From Gemmatimonadota bacterium (GTDB lineage Bacteria > Gemmatimonadota > Gemmatimonadetes > Longimicrobiales > Gaopeijiaceae): 47,790 nt of DNA. The stretch covers positions 45,521 through 93,310 of the forward strand of contig PBFD01000003.1 of NCBI GenBank assembly GCA_002718595.1, written 5' to 3'. Of this stretch, positions 7,972-18,238 are shown piece by piece; the stretch's first letter is position 1, and each line of letters starts with the position of its first letter. A program made the translations under genes and the position numbers. Under the pieces are notes generated by a model. The model was given only the letters and a program-made list of their open reading frames with translations, ran no database searches and had not been told where the DNA came from.

Positions 7972-10737
7972 CTACAGACCCCCTTCTACCGAAAGATTCT
8001 GTAAGAGGTCTCTCAACTGTCGCAGTGACTCGCCGAACGCTGCAAAATCCAGATTTTGAGCTGCCCTTTCTGCTTGCTCAAGGAGATCTAGAGCTTCTGC
8101 TGGCCAATCCCTTGTTACTTCTCTGAGTTCTTCGATATCCCCTATATCCGAAAGAGATTCAGCAGTCATCTCAAAAATATCTGTTTCCAGTCCTCCGATC
8201 GCTCCCGCTAGAGTAGGCTCCATAGAGACCCTATAACCATCACTTACAACAAATCTGCGAAGCTCAGGTATGGCGTCTTCCTCTGCTGCCAGGAATACTG
8301 GCTCCATATAGACCAAGGTCTCTCCGACTGGCACCAAATGAATATGACCGGTCCAGACCTGACTACCTCCAGTCCTCCAAAGAGAAAACTGCTGCGATAT
8401 TACAGGATCCTGCTCAATCAGCGCCTCTACCTGCCTTGGTCCAGGAACTTGATCTTCTACTGGAATTTCAAACAAGACCAAACGCCCATAATCCTGTGGA
8501 TCGTTGTGGGCTACCAAAATTGCAGTCAGATTTTGACGCCCTCGTGGCACAAAAGCTGTTGTTAGGAGAAAAGCTTCCTCACTCTCTCCAGGTAATGTGT
8601 AAATGCCATATTCAGATCTATACGGCACAGTACTACTGTTTTGGGAGAGCTCTTGTGGTAGTGTCCAGACGTCCTGTTGACCGTGGAAAAGACTGGCAGT
8701 TTCCTGATGATACTGGTTTAGGACATTAGCCTGTAAGTCCAACATTGAAGTGGAGTACCTCAAGTGAGCTTGCAGTTCACTCGGCATGCTGGTCAATTCC
8801 AAGAACATGCCTGGGAAGCTCTTCCTGTACAGATCCAACAGAGGATCATTGGCATCCACTACATAAAACACCACTTCACCCGTCTCAGCATCGACTGTCA
8901 CTTTGACCGAATTCCTCACATACCTCATACCTCTCGTGCCAGGAAATTCCGTTAATTTACTTAAGGGATAGTCCGAACTCATCGTAAAGCCATCTAGAAC
9001 CCAGACTATTGCACCTTCGTGAACCACAGGATATGGCTGTTCTGGAAAATGTAAAATAGACCCAGCTATCGACCGCACCCTATCCAGGGCATCCCGCTTG
9101 AATAACAACTCACTCGCTGTATCCAAGTCATCGGAAAAAAGTAAGTTTGTATCTTGGAAATACCAGGCTGAAGCAATAGTTCTTGTCAAAGAATTTATGG
9201 GTATACCTCTAGAATTGAACTGAGATCGTATCGTCTTCCTGTCTTCAGAGAATTTTTCATTTACCACCGCATAATTCTGAGGGTTTGACCCCACAAATAC
9301 AGTTGGGTTGTCAACGAGTAGTTTGCTGGGAGTTTCAGCATTACTAGTCACATCTGGAGGAATTCCAGAAATGAGCATCGGCGGTCTTCCTTCAGATGTT
9401 CGATTACTGGCGTAACTGGCTACGATTCCGTTTCCCTGTATATACTCAGTGCGGATATGTACATTTTGCCAATTTCTATCTTGTATTCCTGATGGTAAAA
9501 TTTCCCTTACTGATAATGCTACTGGAACAACCCCCTCATCAGTCGGATACCTATCTATCGTAGCACCAAAAAAGTCGTAGTAAGGAAACCGGGCCTCTAA
9601 TTCGCGGTAAGTAGTCAGCAGTGCTTGAGCATTCCAAACAGGAAGGCCGTTGAATTGCTCCATAGCTTCCAGCCAGTCGACTCCTTCTTCTGGTCTCTTG
9701 TACTCAAATTCTTTACGTTCTAATTCACTGAGCCCAAAACCCATGCGAGTGAAACGCATATTTTCTTCTATAAAACTTCCTTCTAGGCTGAGCTCATTCG
9801 GCTCTACTCTAAAACGTTGAACAAAAGAGGGATACATCTGCCCAGCACCTAATCCCAATACAGTAAACGCAAAAATGACCATGGGTACCCTAATTGCTAA
9901 CCTCTTGAATCCAACAGCAAGGGTGCTTATAGCCAATGACAAGGTCAGTCCAGTGAGTAAATTGAGAACTGGAAGTCGCGCATAGTAATCGGTATATCCA
10001 AAAATATTCTGCACCGCAGAGTTTCCATTCGTCAGCAGTCCATATCTGGACAGCCAGATCATACCCGCCAGGATAGTGAGTAAACTACACACTAGGACTG
10101 CCAGGTGTTTTCTAGGCCGACCTTTTGTTCCCAAGTTTGAAGGGGTCCATTGCAGTTTGTTTGAAATTCCAATCACTCCTGATAATACGTAGATAATGAT
10201 CACAATCAGCAAGCTAACTGCGACGATACCTGCAACTAACCCAACCAATGTTTCAAGAAATGGGAGACTGACCACGTAAAAGCTTAGGTCTCTTTCAAAT
10301 ATTGGATCCTTCTCACCCCAGCTTGCACCATTCAGGGTGAAAAGAAACTGTAAACCCAACCTCGAGGAAACTACTAAACCAAACCATAAACCAAAAAACG
10401 CAGCGACAATAAGCCCAATTCGATTGACATAACCTGTCGACACTTCTTCAGAAAACACGAGATCACCCATTTGACGTCTGATGCGAAATTTACCCAGGGA
10501 TTTCGAGGCGATTTTCAGATTAGCATAAATGAACAAGGCCGCTGAAATCCCCGTAAAAACCCGAGCACCCCACTGCCAAATCAATTGCTTCCAGAAAACT
10601 GCAGAATAACCCGCAGCTTCAAACCACAGTTTATCAATATAAAATCTCGCGAATAGATCAGCGAAAACTACCGCAATAAAAAAGGCGGAAACCAAGCTGA
10701 CCACACGCCTATCACTTCTGAAAAGACTTCGGATCAT
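7972..10737 (-). CDS. UPF0182 (COG1615) family integral membrane protein
   Basis: This large protein has 921 residues. The first roughly 320 hold about seven hydrophobic helices, starting VVSLVSAFFIAVVFADLF, with RFYIDKLWFEAAGYSAVFW in the first loop as in the family. The remaining roughly 600 residues are a soluble domain predicted outside the cytoplasm, containing the family-typical AWYFQDTNLLFSDDL and PYPVVHEGAIVWVLDGFT stretches. The C-terminus is a helical acidic tail. The biochemical role of UPF0182 is unknown. Its ATG overlaps the stop of the upstream phosphomannomutase gene by 4 nt, so the two are very likely co-translated. That suggests, but does not prove, a role in envelope polysaccharide or glycolipid metabolism. 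Confidence 0.9.
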   Translation of the reverse strand: MIRSLFRSDRRVVSLVSAFFIAVVFADLFARFYIDKLWFEAAGYSAVFWKQLIWQWGARVFTGISAALFIYANLKIASKSLGKFRIRRQMGDLVFSEEVSTGYVNRIGLIVAAFFGLWFGLVVSSRLGLQFLFTLNGASWGEKDPIFERDLSFYVVSLPFLETLVGLVAGIVAVSLLIVIIIYVLSGVIGISNKLQWTPSNLGTKGRPRKHLAVLVCSLLTILAGMIWLSRYGLLTNGNSAVQNIFGYTDYYARLPVLNLLTGLTLSLAISTLAVGFKRLAIRVPMVIFAFTVLGLGAGQMYPSFVQRFRVEPNELSLEGSFIEENMRFTRMGFGLSELERKEFEYKRPEEGVDWLEAMEQFNGLPVWNAQALLTTYRELEARFPYYDFFGATIDRYPTDEGVVPVALSVREILPSGIQDRNWQNVHIRTEYIQGNGIVASYASNRTSEGRPPMLISGIPPDVTSNAETPSKLLVDNPTVFVGSNPQNYAVVNEKFSEDRKTIRSQFNSRGIPINSLTRTIASAWYFQDTNLLFSDDLDTASELLFKRDALDRVRSIAGSILHFPEQPYPVVHEGAIVWVLDGFTMSSDYPLSKLTEFPGTRGMRYVRNSVKVTVDAETGEVVFYVVDANDPLLDLYRKSFPGMFLELTSMPSELQAHLRYSTSMLDLQANVLNQYHQETASLFHGQQDVWTLPQELSQNSSTVPYRSEYGIYTLPGESEEAFLLTTAFVPRGRQNLTAILVAHNDPQDYGRLVLFEIPVEDQVPGPRQVEALIEQDPVISQQFSLWRTGGSQVWTGHIHLVPVGETLVYMEPVFLAAEEDAIPELRRFVVSDGYRVSMEPTLAGAIGGLETDIFEMTAESLSDIGDIEELREVTRDWPAEALDLLEQAERAAQNLDFAAFGESLRQLRDLLQNLSVEGGL

Positions 10738-12092
10738 TCTACTGACACCCCTTGGTTAAAAAGCCATCCTTCGATTTCCTGTCGTATCTTATTCAGTTGG
10801 TCTGAGCTCTCTGCTTCGAACCTAGCTACCAGTACCGGCTGGGTGTTTGAAGCGCGCAGCAAGCCCCACCCACCTTCGAAAACGATCCTGACACCATCTA
10901 TATCCACAACTTTATAGAGGCCTCCGAAGTGCTCTGCAGCTGCATCCATTATTTCTTTTTTTCTGGTTTCGGGGATTTCAATTCTTATCTCTGGTGTACT
11001 CTGGTAGACCTTATATTGATTAGCAATTTGGGCAAAACTTTTGTCTGTTCGAGCCACCACATCAAGCAAGCGTGCTGCCGAGTATAGCGCGTCATCAAAT
11101 CCTAAATAACCATCTGCGAAAAAAATATGCCCAGACATTTCGCCAGCTAAATCAGCATTTTCTTCAGCCATCTTATTTTTGATGAGTGAATGGCCTGTCT
11201 TCCACATGATAGCTTCCCCGCCCTTTTTGGTGAATTCGTCTTTTACGATCTGGGAGCATTTAACGTCAAAAATCATTTTGCCATGCCCTTTTTGGCTTAA
11301 CATGTCTAAGCCCATCAACAGTAATAACAAGTCACCCCTAACTATATTACCTTCGCCATCTACAGCACCAATTCTGTCAGCGTCACCGTCAAATCCAATC
11401 CCCAAATCTGCTTCTTCGCTCTTCACTGTATCAATTAAATCCTCCAGGTTCTCATCGACGGTAGGATCGGGATGGTGATTGGGAAATGTTCCATCCGACA
11501 CACAGTGTATAGGAACCACTTCAGCACCGATTGTCTCCAAGATCTGCACGCCCACCAAAGAGCCCACTCCATTACCACAGTCCAAAACAACCTTTAAAGG
11601 CTTCTCGAGGCTGAAACGTCCACTTACATCTCTGATATAATCATCTATAACATCTACAGCTAGCCGTTGACCAACCCTCCCTTCCCCTCTCTTCTCTTCG
11701 AGGATCTTCCATAGATTCTGTATATCTTTTCCGTAGAATGGCTTTCCAAGTGAGCTCATTTTCACACCGTTCCACTCAGATGGATTGTGCGAACCCGTTA
11801 CTTGAATGCCAGCATCAGCCTCCATGGTCTTTTCAGCCCAATAAACCACGGGAGTTGGAACAGTCCCCAGATCTAAGACTCGTGCACCCGCATCAATCAA
11901 TCCGGCAATCAAGCCTTCAGTCAAATAGTCAGAAGAAGGCCTGTTATCTCTACCTATGACGATCTGTGGAACCTGGCGAGGATGTAAGCGACCAAAAGCA
12001 AACCCTATTTTTTCCATAAGCTCACTCGAGAGTTCCGTGCCCACGATACCTCGAATGTCATACTTTCTGAAAATATGTTCTATGTTGGTCAT
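10734..12092 (-). CDS. Phosphomannomutase/phosphoglucomutase (alpha-D-phosphohexomutase family)
   Basis: This enzyme interconverts hexose 6-phosphate and 1-phosphate via a phosphoserine, feeding sugar-nucleotide synthesis for LPS or exopolysaccharide. It is 452 residues with the four family signatures: active-site Ser101 in VTGSHNPSEWNG, the Mg2+ loop GFDGDADR with Asp235/237/239, the sugar-specificity loop GEMSGHIFFAD, and the phosphate-binding RASNTQPVL near the C-terminus. The GEMSGH loop fits the bifunctional PMM/PGM (AlgC/ManB) subgroup better than GlmM, which is why no narrower symbol is given. It lies 52 nt downstream of nuoN and overlaps the UPF0182 gene by 4 nt. Confidence 0.93.
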   Translation of the reverse strand: MTNIEHIFRKYDIRGIVGTELSSELMEKIGFAFGRLHPRQVPQIVIGRDNRPSSDYLTEGLIAGLIDAGARVLDLGTVPTPVVYWAEKTMEADAGIQVTGSHNPSEWNGVKMSSLGKPFYGKDIQNLWKILEEKRGEGRVGQRLAVDVIDDYIRDVSGRFSLEKPLKVVLDCGNGVGSLVGVQILETIGAEVVPIHCVSDGTFPNHHPDPTVDENLEDLIDTVKSEEADLGIGFDGDADRIGAVDGEGNIVRGDLLLLLMGLDMLSQKGHGKMIFDVKCSQIVKDEFTKKGGEAIMWKTGHSLIKNKMAEENADLAGEMSGHIFFADGYLGFDDALYSAARLLDVVARTDKSFAQIANQYKVYQSTPEIRIEIPETRKKEIMDAAAEHFGGLYKVVDIDGVRIVFEGGWGLLRASNTQPVLVARFEAESSDQLNKIRQEIEGWLFNQGVSVE

Positions 12093-12144
12093 CTTTGAAT
12101 TTCCAAAAGTACTTGTCGACTAATTTGTTCTGGTTGTGTCTAAA

Positions 12145-13620
12145 TCAACCTTTCAATAATGAGGTCTCTATGAAACCGATTAACTGAGAAGGGAAAATTC
12201 CAGCGTAAACAATCAAAACTAGAGAGACGGCCAAAACGAGTTTTAACGCAAGAGGAATCTCGATCTCTGGGGCCTTTTCGGTATTAGGTGTCGCAGCCTG
12301 TTCCTTCATCCACATAAACCAAGCAAGCCTCAAATAATACCAGTATGAAATCAGAGTGCTTATTACAAGCGCAATAGCAAGCAAGAGATAGTTATCTTCC
12401 AGGGCACCACGTAAGATCAGGATTTTCCCGATGAATCCCCCAGTGGCTGGAAACCCGCCCAAAGAGAGCAGAAAAACAGTTAAAGCCATTGCTATGAAAG
12501 GTTGCTTGCTTCCCAGTCCCGCATAGTCGCTCACTTCAACTCGGTGTTCAGCGTGGTTCGCCACCAACACAAAACCTGCGAATAAACCCATATTTGCTAC
12601 AGTGTAAACGGCCAGATAATATAGTAGGCCAGATTCCGAAGTTGTGTTATTAGCCAGAACGGTAATGAGTAGATATCCACTGTGCGCTATTCCGGAGTAA
12701 GCCAACAATCTCTTGATATTGTTCTGGACTAGTGCGACTAAATTTGCACCAATCATGGTCACCAGAGCCAGCCACCAGAAGACTGTACCCCATGAAAATT
12801 GGATATTATCCAGATATATGCCAAAAATTCTATAAAAGGTGAAAAATGCACCGGCCTTAATAGCCACAGACATATACCCAGTGATGGGCATAGGAGAGCC
12901 CTGGTATACATCTGGAGTCCACATGTGAAATGGTACAACACCTACCTTAAAACAGAAACCGACGGCTAACATGATAACTCCTGTTATCAGCATAACTCCG
13001 GTATCATCAGCATCAACTGTTGCATTCAATATTTCGGTGAGATTGGCGGACCCAGTGGAACCATAAATTAATGCCACACCATAAAGAAAAATGCCTGTGG
13101 AAAAAGCTCCCAATAAAAAATACTTCAGGCCTGCTTCAGAACCCTTAGGACTGCGCTGATCAATGGTAGCCAATGCATAAACTGAGATTGAGGCAATCTC
13201 TAGGCCTATGAAGACGAGCATCAAGTCCAGTGAAGCTGTCATTAGCATTAACCCCACGGTAGCGAACAACAGCAGAGCGAAATATTCTGGAACCTGAATT
13301 CTTTGTTTTTCCACGTATGATATTGAGATTAGAATCGCCATGGCAGATCCCAACAGGAGCACCCAATTAGAAAACAGAGCATATCTGTCTACAGCCACAA
13401 TTCCGTCAGACAATCTATCAGCGAAAGGATACAGTCCTGCATTCACAATTCCCGCTGCTATAACACCTGCTAGACTGATGCGTCCGAGCAACCAGCCCTG
13501 ATGTTCATCTGAAGTATTATTCCTGCTCACACCAAATAAGAGGATGCCAATAGCGAAGGTGGTAAGGATTGCCTGGGGACCTAGAGCCAAAAAATAATTC
13601 CACTGGTTGAGGAAACTCAT
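12145..13620 (-). CDS. nuoN: NADH-quinone oxidoreductase subunit N
   Basis: This is one of the three antiporter-like proton-pumping subunits in the membrane arm of complex I. It has 491 residues and about 14 hydrophobic helices. The conserved FHMWTPDVYQGSPMPITGYM stretch around residues 225-245 carries the broken-helix region, and GLKYFLLGAFSTGIFLYG precedes it. Its start overlaps the nuoM stop by 1 nt (TGATG). It is the last gene of the nuo operon. No clear terminator hairpin is visible in the 52 nt before the phosphomannomutase gene, so read-through is possible. Confidence 0.97.
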   Translation of the reverse strand: MSFLNQWNYFLALGPQAILTTFAIGILLFGVSRNNTSDEHQGWLLGRISLAGVIAAGIVNAGLYPFADRLSDGIVAVDRYALFSNWVLLLGSAMAILISISYVEKQRIQVPEYFALLLFATVGLMLMTASLDLMLVFIGLEIASISVYALATIDQRSPKGSEAGLKYFLLGAFSTGIFLYGVALIYGSTGSANLTEILNATVDADDTGVMLITGVIMLAVGFCFKVGVVPFHMWTPDVYQGSPMPITGYMSVAIKAGAFFTFYRIFGIYLDNIQFSWGTVFWWLALVTMIGANLVALVQNNIKRLLAYSGIAHSGYLLITVLANNTTSESGLLYYLAVYTVANMGLFAGFVLVANHAEHRVEVSDYAGLGSKQPFIAMALTVFLLSLGGFPATGGFIGKILILRGALEDNYLLLAIALVISTLISYWYYLRLAWFMWMKEQAATPNTEKAPEIEIPLALKLVLAVSLVLIVYAGIFPSQLIGFIETSLLKG

Positions 13621-15227
13621 CAGTCAGACCCTCCAACTTCCGTGGGCTCTGTTTCCCAGGAGTCAACAACATGCCCCAAATCTTCACTCACTCTTCTTTC
13701 CGATGTACCTGGTGTGAAAAGAGTCACTCCTATGTCTTCTTGGTCTTCCACTCTCTCAATCACTTCATTTAATGACGGGCTCATCCTGTCCATGAAAGGT
13801 TTCGGATAAACACCCAGCCAAAAAATCCCAACAATAAGTGGAATTAACACTAATGATTCTCTCCGAGTGAGATCCTGTAATTCTGAGTTCTCTGGCTCGG
13901 TCTTTGTGTTGAAAAAGATGCTTTGAACCATTGGGAGCATATAGTACGCTGCGAAAACTACTCCAGTGGCTGCAAAAATCGCCATGGTTGGACTGACTTC
14001 AAAAGCCCCAATAAGGGCTAGAAACTCTCCAGTGAACCCACTTGTTCCTGGCACACCAATAGAAGCAAAAGCTGACACTACAAACATCGTCGTCAGCCAA
14101 GGCACGGACTTTGCCAATCCTCCAAACTCACTAATCTCCCTTGTTTTGGTTCGCTCATACAGCATACCCAACAGCAGAAACAAGGCTCCCGTTGAGAGTC
14201 CATGGGAGATCATTATGATCATCGCTCCCTGTAATCCAATTTCGTTGGTTGCAAAAATCCCCAGCACCACAAAGCCCATGTGGGCAACTGAAGTGTAGGC
14301 CACTAATTTTTTTGCATCGTGCTGTACAGCGGCTATCCAGGCACATAAGAGAATGCCCAGGACACCTAGACCCATGACTAGGCCAACTATAAACGAATTA
14401 CTAACAACCAAAGGAAAGAAGGGTAGTAGGAAACGTACAAATCCATAGGTGCCCATTTTAAGTAATACCGACGCCAAGACTACAGATCCGGGAGTTGGAG
14501 CTTCGACATGAGCGTCTGGCAACCATGTATGAAATGGGAATAAGGGTATCTTTATTGCAAACGCTAATCCAAAAGCACCAAATAGCCACAACTGTTCAGT
14601 TAAACTCAGGGGTATCTGCAGGAAATGGTCGAACGCAAAAGATTCTGATCCTCCCCTAGAGTACATGTACAGGATCCCCACCAACATTAGTAGCGAGCCT
14701 AGCGAGGTAAAAAGAAAAAACTTAACTGCGGCATATATTCTTCTGCCGCCGCCCCAAATTCCTATGATAAAATACATCGGAATTAATGTGAGCTCGAAAA
14801 ACACATAGAATAAGAACATATCTGTCGCTGAGAAGACCCCTAATACAGCGAATTCCAGCATCAGCATCAGGGAATAAAAAGCTTTTTCTTTTGTTTTTAT
14901 GTATTCAAATGAACCTAAAATGGCTATCGGGGTGATAAGCGTGGTAAGGAGGAGCATGAAAAGGCTTATTCCATCCACGCCAAGGGCGTAATTCACTCCA
15001 AACTTCGCTATCCATTCGAAGGAACTGACAAGCTGATACCCAGATCCAGCATTGGGATTGTACAACCACCAAAGACTTGCACTCAGCAGGAACACTAAGG
15101 TGCTCCAAACTAACGCCAGAATTTTAGCTCTGGATTCTGATCCCAAGATGACGTGTGCCGCTCCGACAACTGGGAGCCACAGTATCGCTTGAAGAACCCA
15201 AGCGTCACCAGCAACTAATGAAATCAT
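13620..15227 (-). CDS. nuoM: NADH-quinone oxidoreductase subunit M
   Basis: This is an antiporter-like proton-pumping subunit of complex I. From the chosen ATG it has 535 residues and multiple membrane helices. Hallmarks are FFELTLIPMYFIIGIWGG with the essential Glu, and FHTWLPDAHVEAPTPGSVVLA with the broken helix. The frame is open 99 nt further upstream, but that stretch would overlap nuoL and encodes a polar, non-family sequence. The ATG at 15227, two nt after the nuoL stop and beginning MISLVAGDAWVLQAILWLP, is therefore preferred; a weak GGTGAT lies upstream. The cytosolic C-terminus is longer and more acidic than in E. coli NuoM. Confidence 0.95.
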   Translation of the reverse strand: MISLVAGDAWVLQAILWLPVVGAAHVILGSESRAKILALVWSTLVFLLSASLWWLYNPNAGSGYQLVSSFEWIAKFGVNYALGVDGISLFMLLLTTLITPIAILGSFEYIKTKEKAFYSLMLMLEFAVLGVFSATDMFLFYVFFELTLIPMYFIIGIWGGGRRIYAAVKFFLFTSLGSLLMLVGILYMYSRGGSESFAFDHFLQIPLSLTEQLWLFGAFGLAFAIKIPLFPFHTWLPDAHVEAPTPGSVVLASVLLKMGTYGFVRFLLPFFPLVVSNSFIVGLVMGLGVLGILLCAWIAAVQHDAKKLVAYTSVAHMGFVVLGIFATNEIGLQGAMIIMISHGLSTGALFLLLGMLYERTKTREISEFGGLAKSVPWLTTMFVVSAFASIGVPGTSGFTGEFLALIGAFEVSPTMAIFAATGVVFAAYYMLPMVQSIFFNTKTEPENSELQDLTRRESLVLIPLIVGIFWLGVYPKPFMDRMSPSLNEVIERVEDQEDIGVTLFTPGTSERRVSEDLGHVVDSWETEPTEVGGSD

Positions 15228-15229
15228 GT

Positions 15230-17302
15230 TCAAAACATCACCGTAATAAGGACTGCTAACAATCCGAGAGTGAGAAAAAATGCATAGGTGTTGACCTGCC
15301 CTGTGTGGAAAAGACTGCCGAACCAACCAATCCCTTTAGCTGATCTTCCTGATAGATTAACGGCCCTATCGATAAACCCTTGATCGAACTTTAACCAACA
15401 GAACTTAGACATTTGTCCTAAAGGTTTGACAATCCACTTATCGTAGAACTCATCAATGTACCATTTGTTATACAAAAATCTGGATATTGTCCCGCTGTCT
15501 TCTCCTAGAACACCATAACTTAAACTTTTAGACTTAAAGTAGGTCGTACCAATAACTAACACGGCTGCTGCACATGTTGAAAGCACTGCCCAAAACACTT
15601 CCCCACCCCCCACCGGAGAGACATGTCCTGTCTCACCGATATTTTCCAACTGTATGTGATGGCTTTCTGCAATCACTGGTTCAATCCAGTGGTGCAACCA
15701 ATCAGTCATTGGAAGAGCCCCAAAACCTCCGATCACTGATTCCATTAAGTGAGGGGTTACATTCACCCAGCCACCAAAAAAGGATAGGAAACCTAAAATA
15801 ATCAGTGGTATCAGCATGATTTTCGGTGTCTCATGAATTGCGGAACCTGCTCCATCTACTGTTCTATTTTTCCCGTGAAAAGTCATCACCATGAATCGAG
15901 TCATGTAGTAGGCCGTCATGAGAGCTGTGGCTACAGCCATTACCCAATAGATTTTATAAAGAGATGGAAATGGTGAAGATTCAGCCATTGCAAAGCTACC
16001 AGTCATCCAGATAATTTCGTCTTTGGAGAAAAATCCAGACAGCGGCCAGACTCCTGATATTGCCAAAGTCGCTATCCACATCAAAAAACAAGTGATGGGC
16101 ATATACTGCCTTAATCCGCCCATATTGCGCATGTCCTGTGGATCATCTTCAGAGTGCACTTTATGAAGAGCATGATGCATGGAATGAATCACTGCACCAG
16201 CACCGAGGAACAATAAAGCTTTGAAAAATGCGTGAGTCACAAGGTGGAAAACACCAGCCGTGTATGCACCTACGCCCACACCCAAAAACATATAACCAAG
16301 TTGGGAAATGGTTGAGTATGCCAATACCTTCTTGATATCATACTGTTTACAGGCAATAGTAGCGGCAAAGAGTGCTGTACTGACCCCGATACCAGCCACC
16401 AACGCGGAAGTTACCGGAGCCATAGCAAAGAGAACAGAGGATCTTACAATCAGATAAACTCCCGCTGTCACCATTGTGGCAGCGTGTATTAAAGCCGAAA
16501 CTGGCGTTGGTCCAGCCATGGCATCTGGCAACCACACGAATAGTGGTATTTGGGCGCTTTTTCCGACCCCTGCCAGCAGGAAAAATAACGTGATCAAAGT
16601 AACTAAGCCGCCACCATATACGAATACCCCAGAAGCATTTTCTGCGACACCCACATAGTCCACAGATCCTAAAGCACTGTGGAGTAGGAAGATGCCGAGG
16701 AGAAAGCCCAAATCACCTATCCTGTTGACAATGAAAGCTTTTTTCCCAGCTGAAGCCTTTTCCTCATCCTCGAACCAATAGCCGATTAATAAATAAGAGC
16801 AGAGCCCTACCCCCTCCCAGCCTACAAACATTATGGGATAGCTAGAACCCATTACCAGTATCAACATGAAAAACACAAAAAGATTTAAATACGCAAAGTA
16901 CCTGGCATACCCTTTTTCCGATTCCATATAGCCGATACTGAAAAGGTGTATGAGGAAGCCAACACCCGTTATCACTGCCATCATGACTATACTGAGTGTA
17001 TCTATCTGTATACCCACATTGACTTGGAAGTCTGAAGTCTGGAGCCATGTCCAATAGTTTGCATTGAAGGTTGTTGGGTGTCCTGCCAGTAACATCCTGA
17101 AACCGTTTAGGCCCACAACTATGAAGGAAGCTAAAATGCTTCCTGGGCCTACTACAGAGACAATCCGTTTAAGCCCATTACTAGATTCACCCTTAGAGTT
17201 AACGTTAGGCCGATTTAAGTACAATGAAATGGCCCCATTTATTATAAATCCAATCAGAGGAGCCAATATTATGATGGCGGGCATAATTGGCTTCCAGTTC
17301 AT
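15230..17302 (-). CDS. nuoL: NADH-quinone oxidoreductase subunit L
   Basis: This is the distal antiporter-like subunit of complex I, with the long lateral helix that ties the membrane arm together. From the ATG at 17302 it has 690 residues. Motifs include FVGWEGVGLCSYLLIGYWFE and FVWLPDAMAGPTPVSALIHA. The start is uncertain. MNWKPIMPAIIILAPLIG fits the family N-terminus and is chosen. The frame also opens at a GTG at 17371 overlapping nuoK, and at a TTG at 17359 that sits about 8 nt after a good GAGGTGG; either would add roughly 20 residues. The C-terminal amphipathic helix and last membrane helix are present. Confidence 0.93.
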   Translation of the reverse strand: MNWKPIMPAIIILAPLIGFIINGAISLYLNRPNVNSKGESSNGLKRIVSVVGPGSILASFIVVGLNGFRMLLAGHPTTFNANYWTWLQTSDFQVNVGIQIDTLSIVMMAVITGVGFLIHLFSIGYMESEKGYARYFAYLNLFVFFMLILVMGSSYPIMFVGWEGVGLCSYLLIGYWFEDEEKASAGKKAFIVNRIGDLGFLLGIFLLHSALGSVDYVGVAENASGVFVYGGGLVTLITLFFLLAGVGKSAQIPLFVWLPDAMAGPTPVSALIHAATMVTAGVYLIVRSSVLFAMAPVTSALVAGIGVSTALFAATIACKQYDIKKVLAYSTISQLGYMFLGVGVGAYTAGVFHLVTHAFFKALLFLGAGAVIHSMHHALHKVHSEDDPQDMRNMGGLRQYMPITCFLMWIATLAISGVWPLSGFFSKDEIIWMTGSFAMAESSPFPSLYKIYWVMAVATALMTAYYMTRFMVMTFHGKNRTVDGAGSAIHETPKIMLIPLIILGFLSFFGGWVNVTPHLMESVIGGFGALPMTDWLHHWIEPVIAESHHIQLENIGETGHVSPVGGGEVFWAVLSTCAAAVLVIGTTYFKSKSLSYGVLGEDSGTISRFLYNKWYIDEFYDKWIVKPLGQMSKFCWLKFDQGFIDRAVNLSGRSAKGIGWFGSLFHTGQVNTYAFFLTLGLLAVLITVMF

Positions 17303-17364
17303 ATTACCATCGACAAATAGGCCACTTTCTATGAACAGATTTAGATGCGGATTAATCAATTGGG

Positions 17365-17661
17365 CTACCACCTCAAAAAGCTAAAATCATCAGTGATGAC
17401 TGACTCATAATGTCGGAATATAGAAATAATGATAGCAAGGCCCACTGCAGCTTCTGCAGCAGCTACAGTCATAACAAAAAACACGAACAACTGGCCCTCT
17501 ATACCGACGTAACGAGAAAGGGCTACGAACGCCATATTCACAGCATTTAGTTGTAGCTCAATGCACAAAAACATTATGATCGCGTTGCGTCGTACAATCA
17601 CTCCTAGCGTCCCTACGACGAAGATGACTGCGCTGAGAAAAAGTACTTGAGTTGGTAACAT
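17365..17661 (-). CDS. nuoK: NADH-quinone oxidoreductase subunit K
   Basis: This small membrane-arm subunit, homologous to ND4L, has 98 residues in three helices. The two conserved membrane glutamates are visible in [10 protein letters not shown] (middle of helix 2) and [11 protein letters not shown] (helix 3); both lie in the proton path in characterized complexes. It starts 1 nt after the nuoJ stop. The C-terminal tail ends DDFSFLRW. Its end overlaps the alternative upstream starts of nuoL. Confidence 0.97.
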   Translation of the reverse strand: MLPTQVLFLSAVIFVVGTLGVIVRRNAIIMFLCIELQLNAVNMAFVALSRYVGIEGQLFVFFVMTVAAAEAAVGLAIIISIFRHYESVITDDFSFLRW

Positions 17662-17662
17662 A

Positions 17663-18184
17663 TCAATCCGACCTTTTCGCTAGGGCTAATGCCCCTACTA
17701 TCGCAACAAAAAGAAGTACACCGGTAAATTCAAATGCCACTATGTATTCGTTGAATAATGGTTCGGCTATTACTCCTATTATACCCTTCTCCGCAATTTC
17801 TGTGTCAATTGAAACCCCTGTTGGATAGCTGTTCAACAAGAGAGTGCCCTCGGGCATGACTCTTGATGCCAGTAATCCGCCTATCCCCCCAGTCACACCG
17901 AATGCAAAAAGGATGGCTAGCCCTCCTCTAATATCCCTCTTGTAATCATGTCCAAGATTTAGGAGCATAATTACAAAGAGAAATAGCACCATAATAGCTC
18001 CGGCATATACAATAATCTGGATTGCTGCCAGAAAATGAGCCTCGAGCATCACGTAAATCCCAGCAGTACTTCCAAGACTGGCAATCATAAACAACAAGCT
18101 CGCAATCGGACTTCGTCCGAAAACAACGCCCAAGGCACCGCCAACAGTTACAGAAGCCAAAACAAAATAAATCAGGCTATCCAA
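17663..18184 (-). CDS. nuoJ: NADH-quinone oxidoreductase subunit J
   Basis: This membrane-arm subunit, homologous to ND6, has 173 residues and five hydrophobic helices. The family signature [24 protein letters not shown] is seen near residues 53-76; it contains the pi-bulge Gly/Tyr region of helix 3. It lies 54 nt after nuoI and 1 nt before nuoK. Length and motif fit the family, and nothing unusual is seen. Confidence 0.96.
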   Translation of the reverse strand: MDSLIYFVLASVTVGGALGVVFGRSPIASLLFMIASLGSTAGIYVMLEAHFLAAIQIIVYAGAIMVLFLFVIMLLNLGHDYKRDIRGGLAILFAFGVTGGIGGLLASRVMPEGTLLLNSYPTGVSIDTEIAEKGIIGVIAEPLFNEYIVAFEFTGVLLFVAIVGALALAKRSD

Positions 18185-18238
18185 GAGAAACGCCTCGCAG
18201 TGAAAGGTACTCTAAGAAACGGGATCATTGTTCTCCCC

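Noticed and set aside
13160-13366. Small minus-strand open frame inside nuoN
   Set aside because: It is in a different frame within the continuous NuoN coding sequence and has no independent support.
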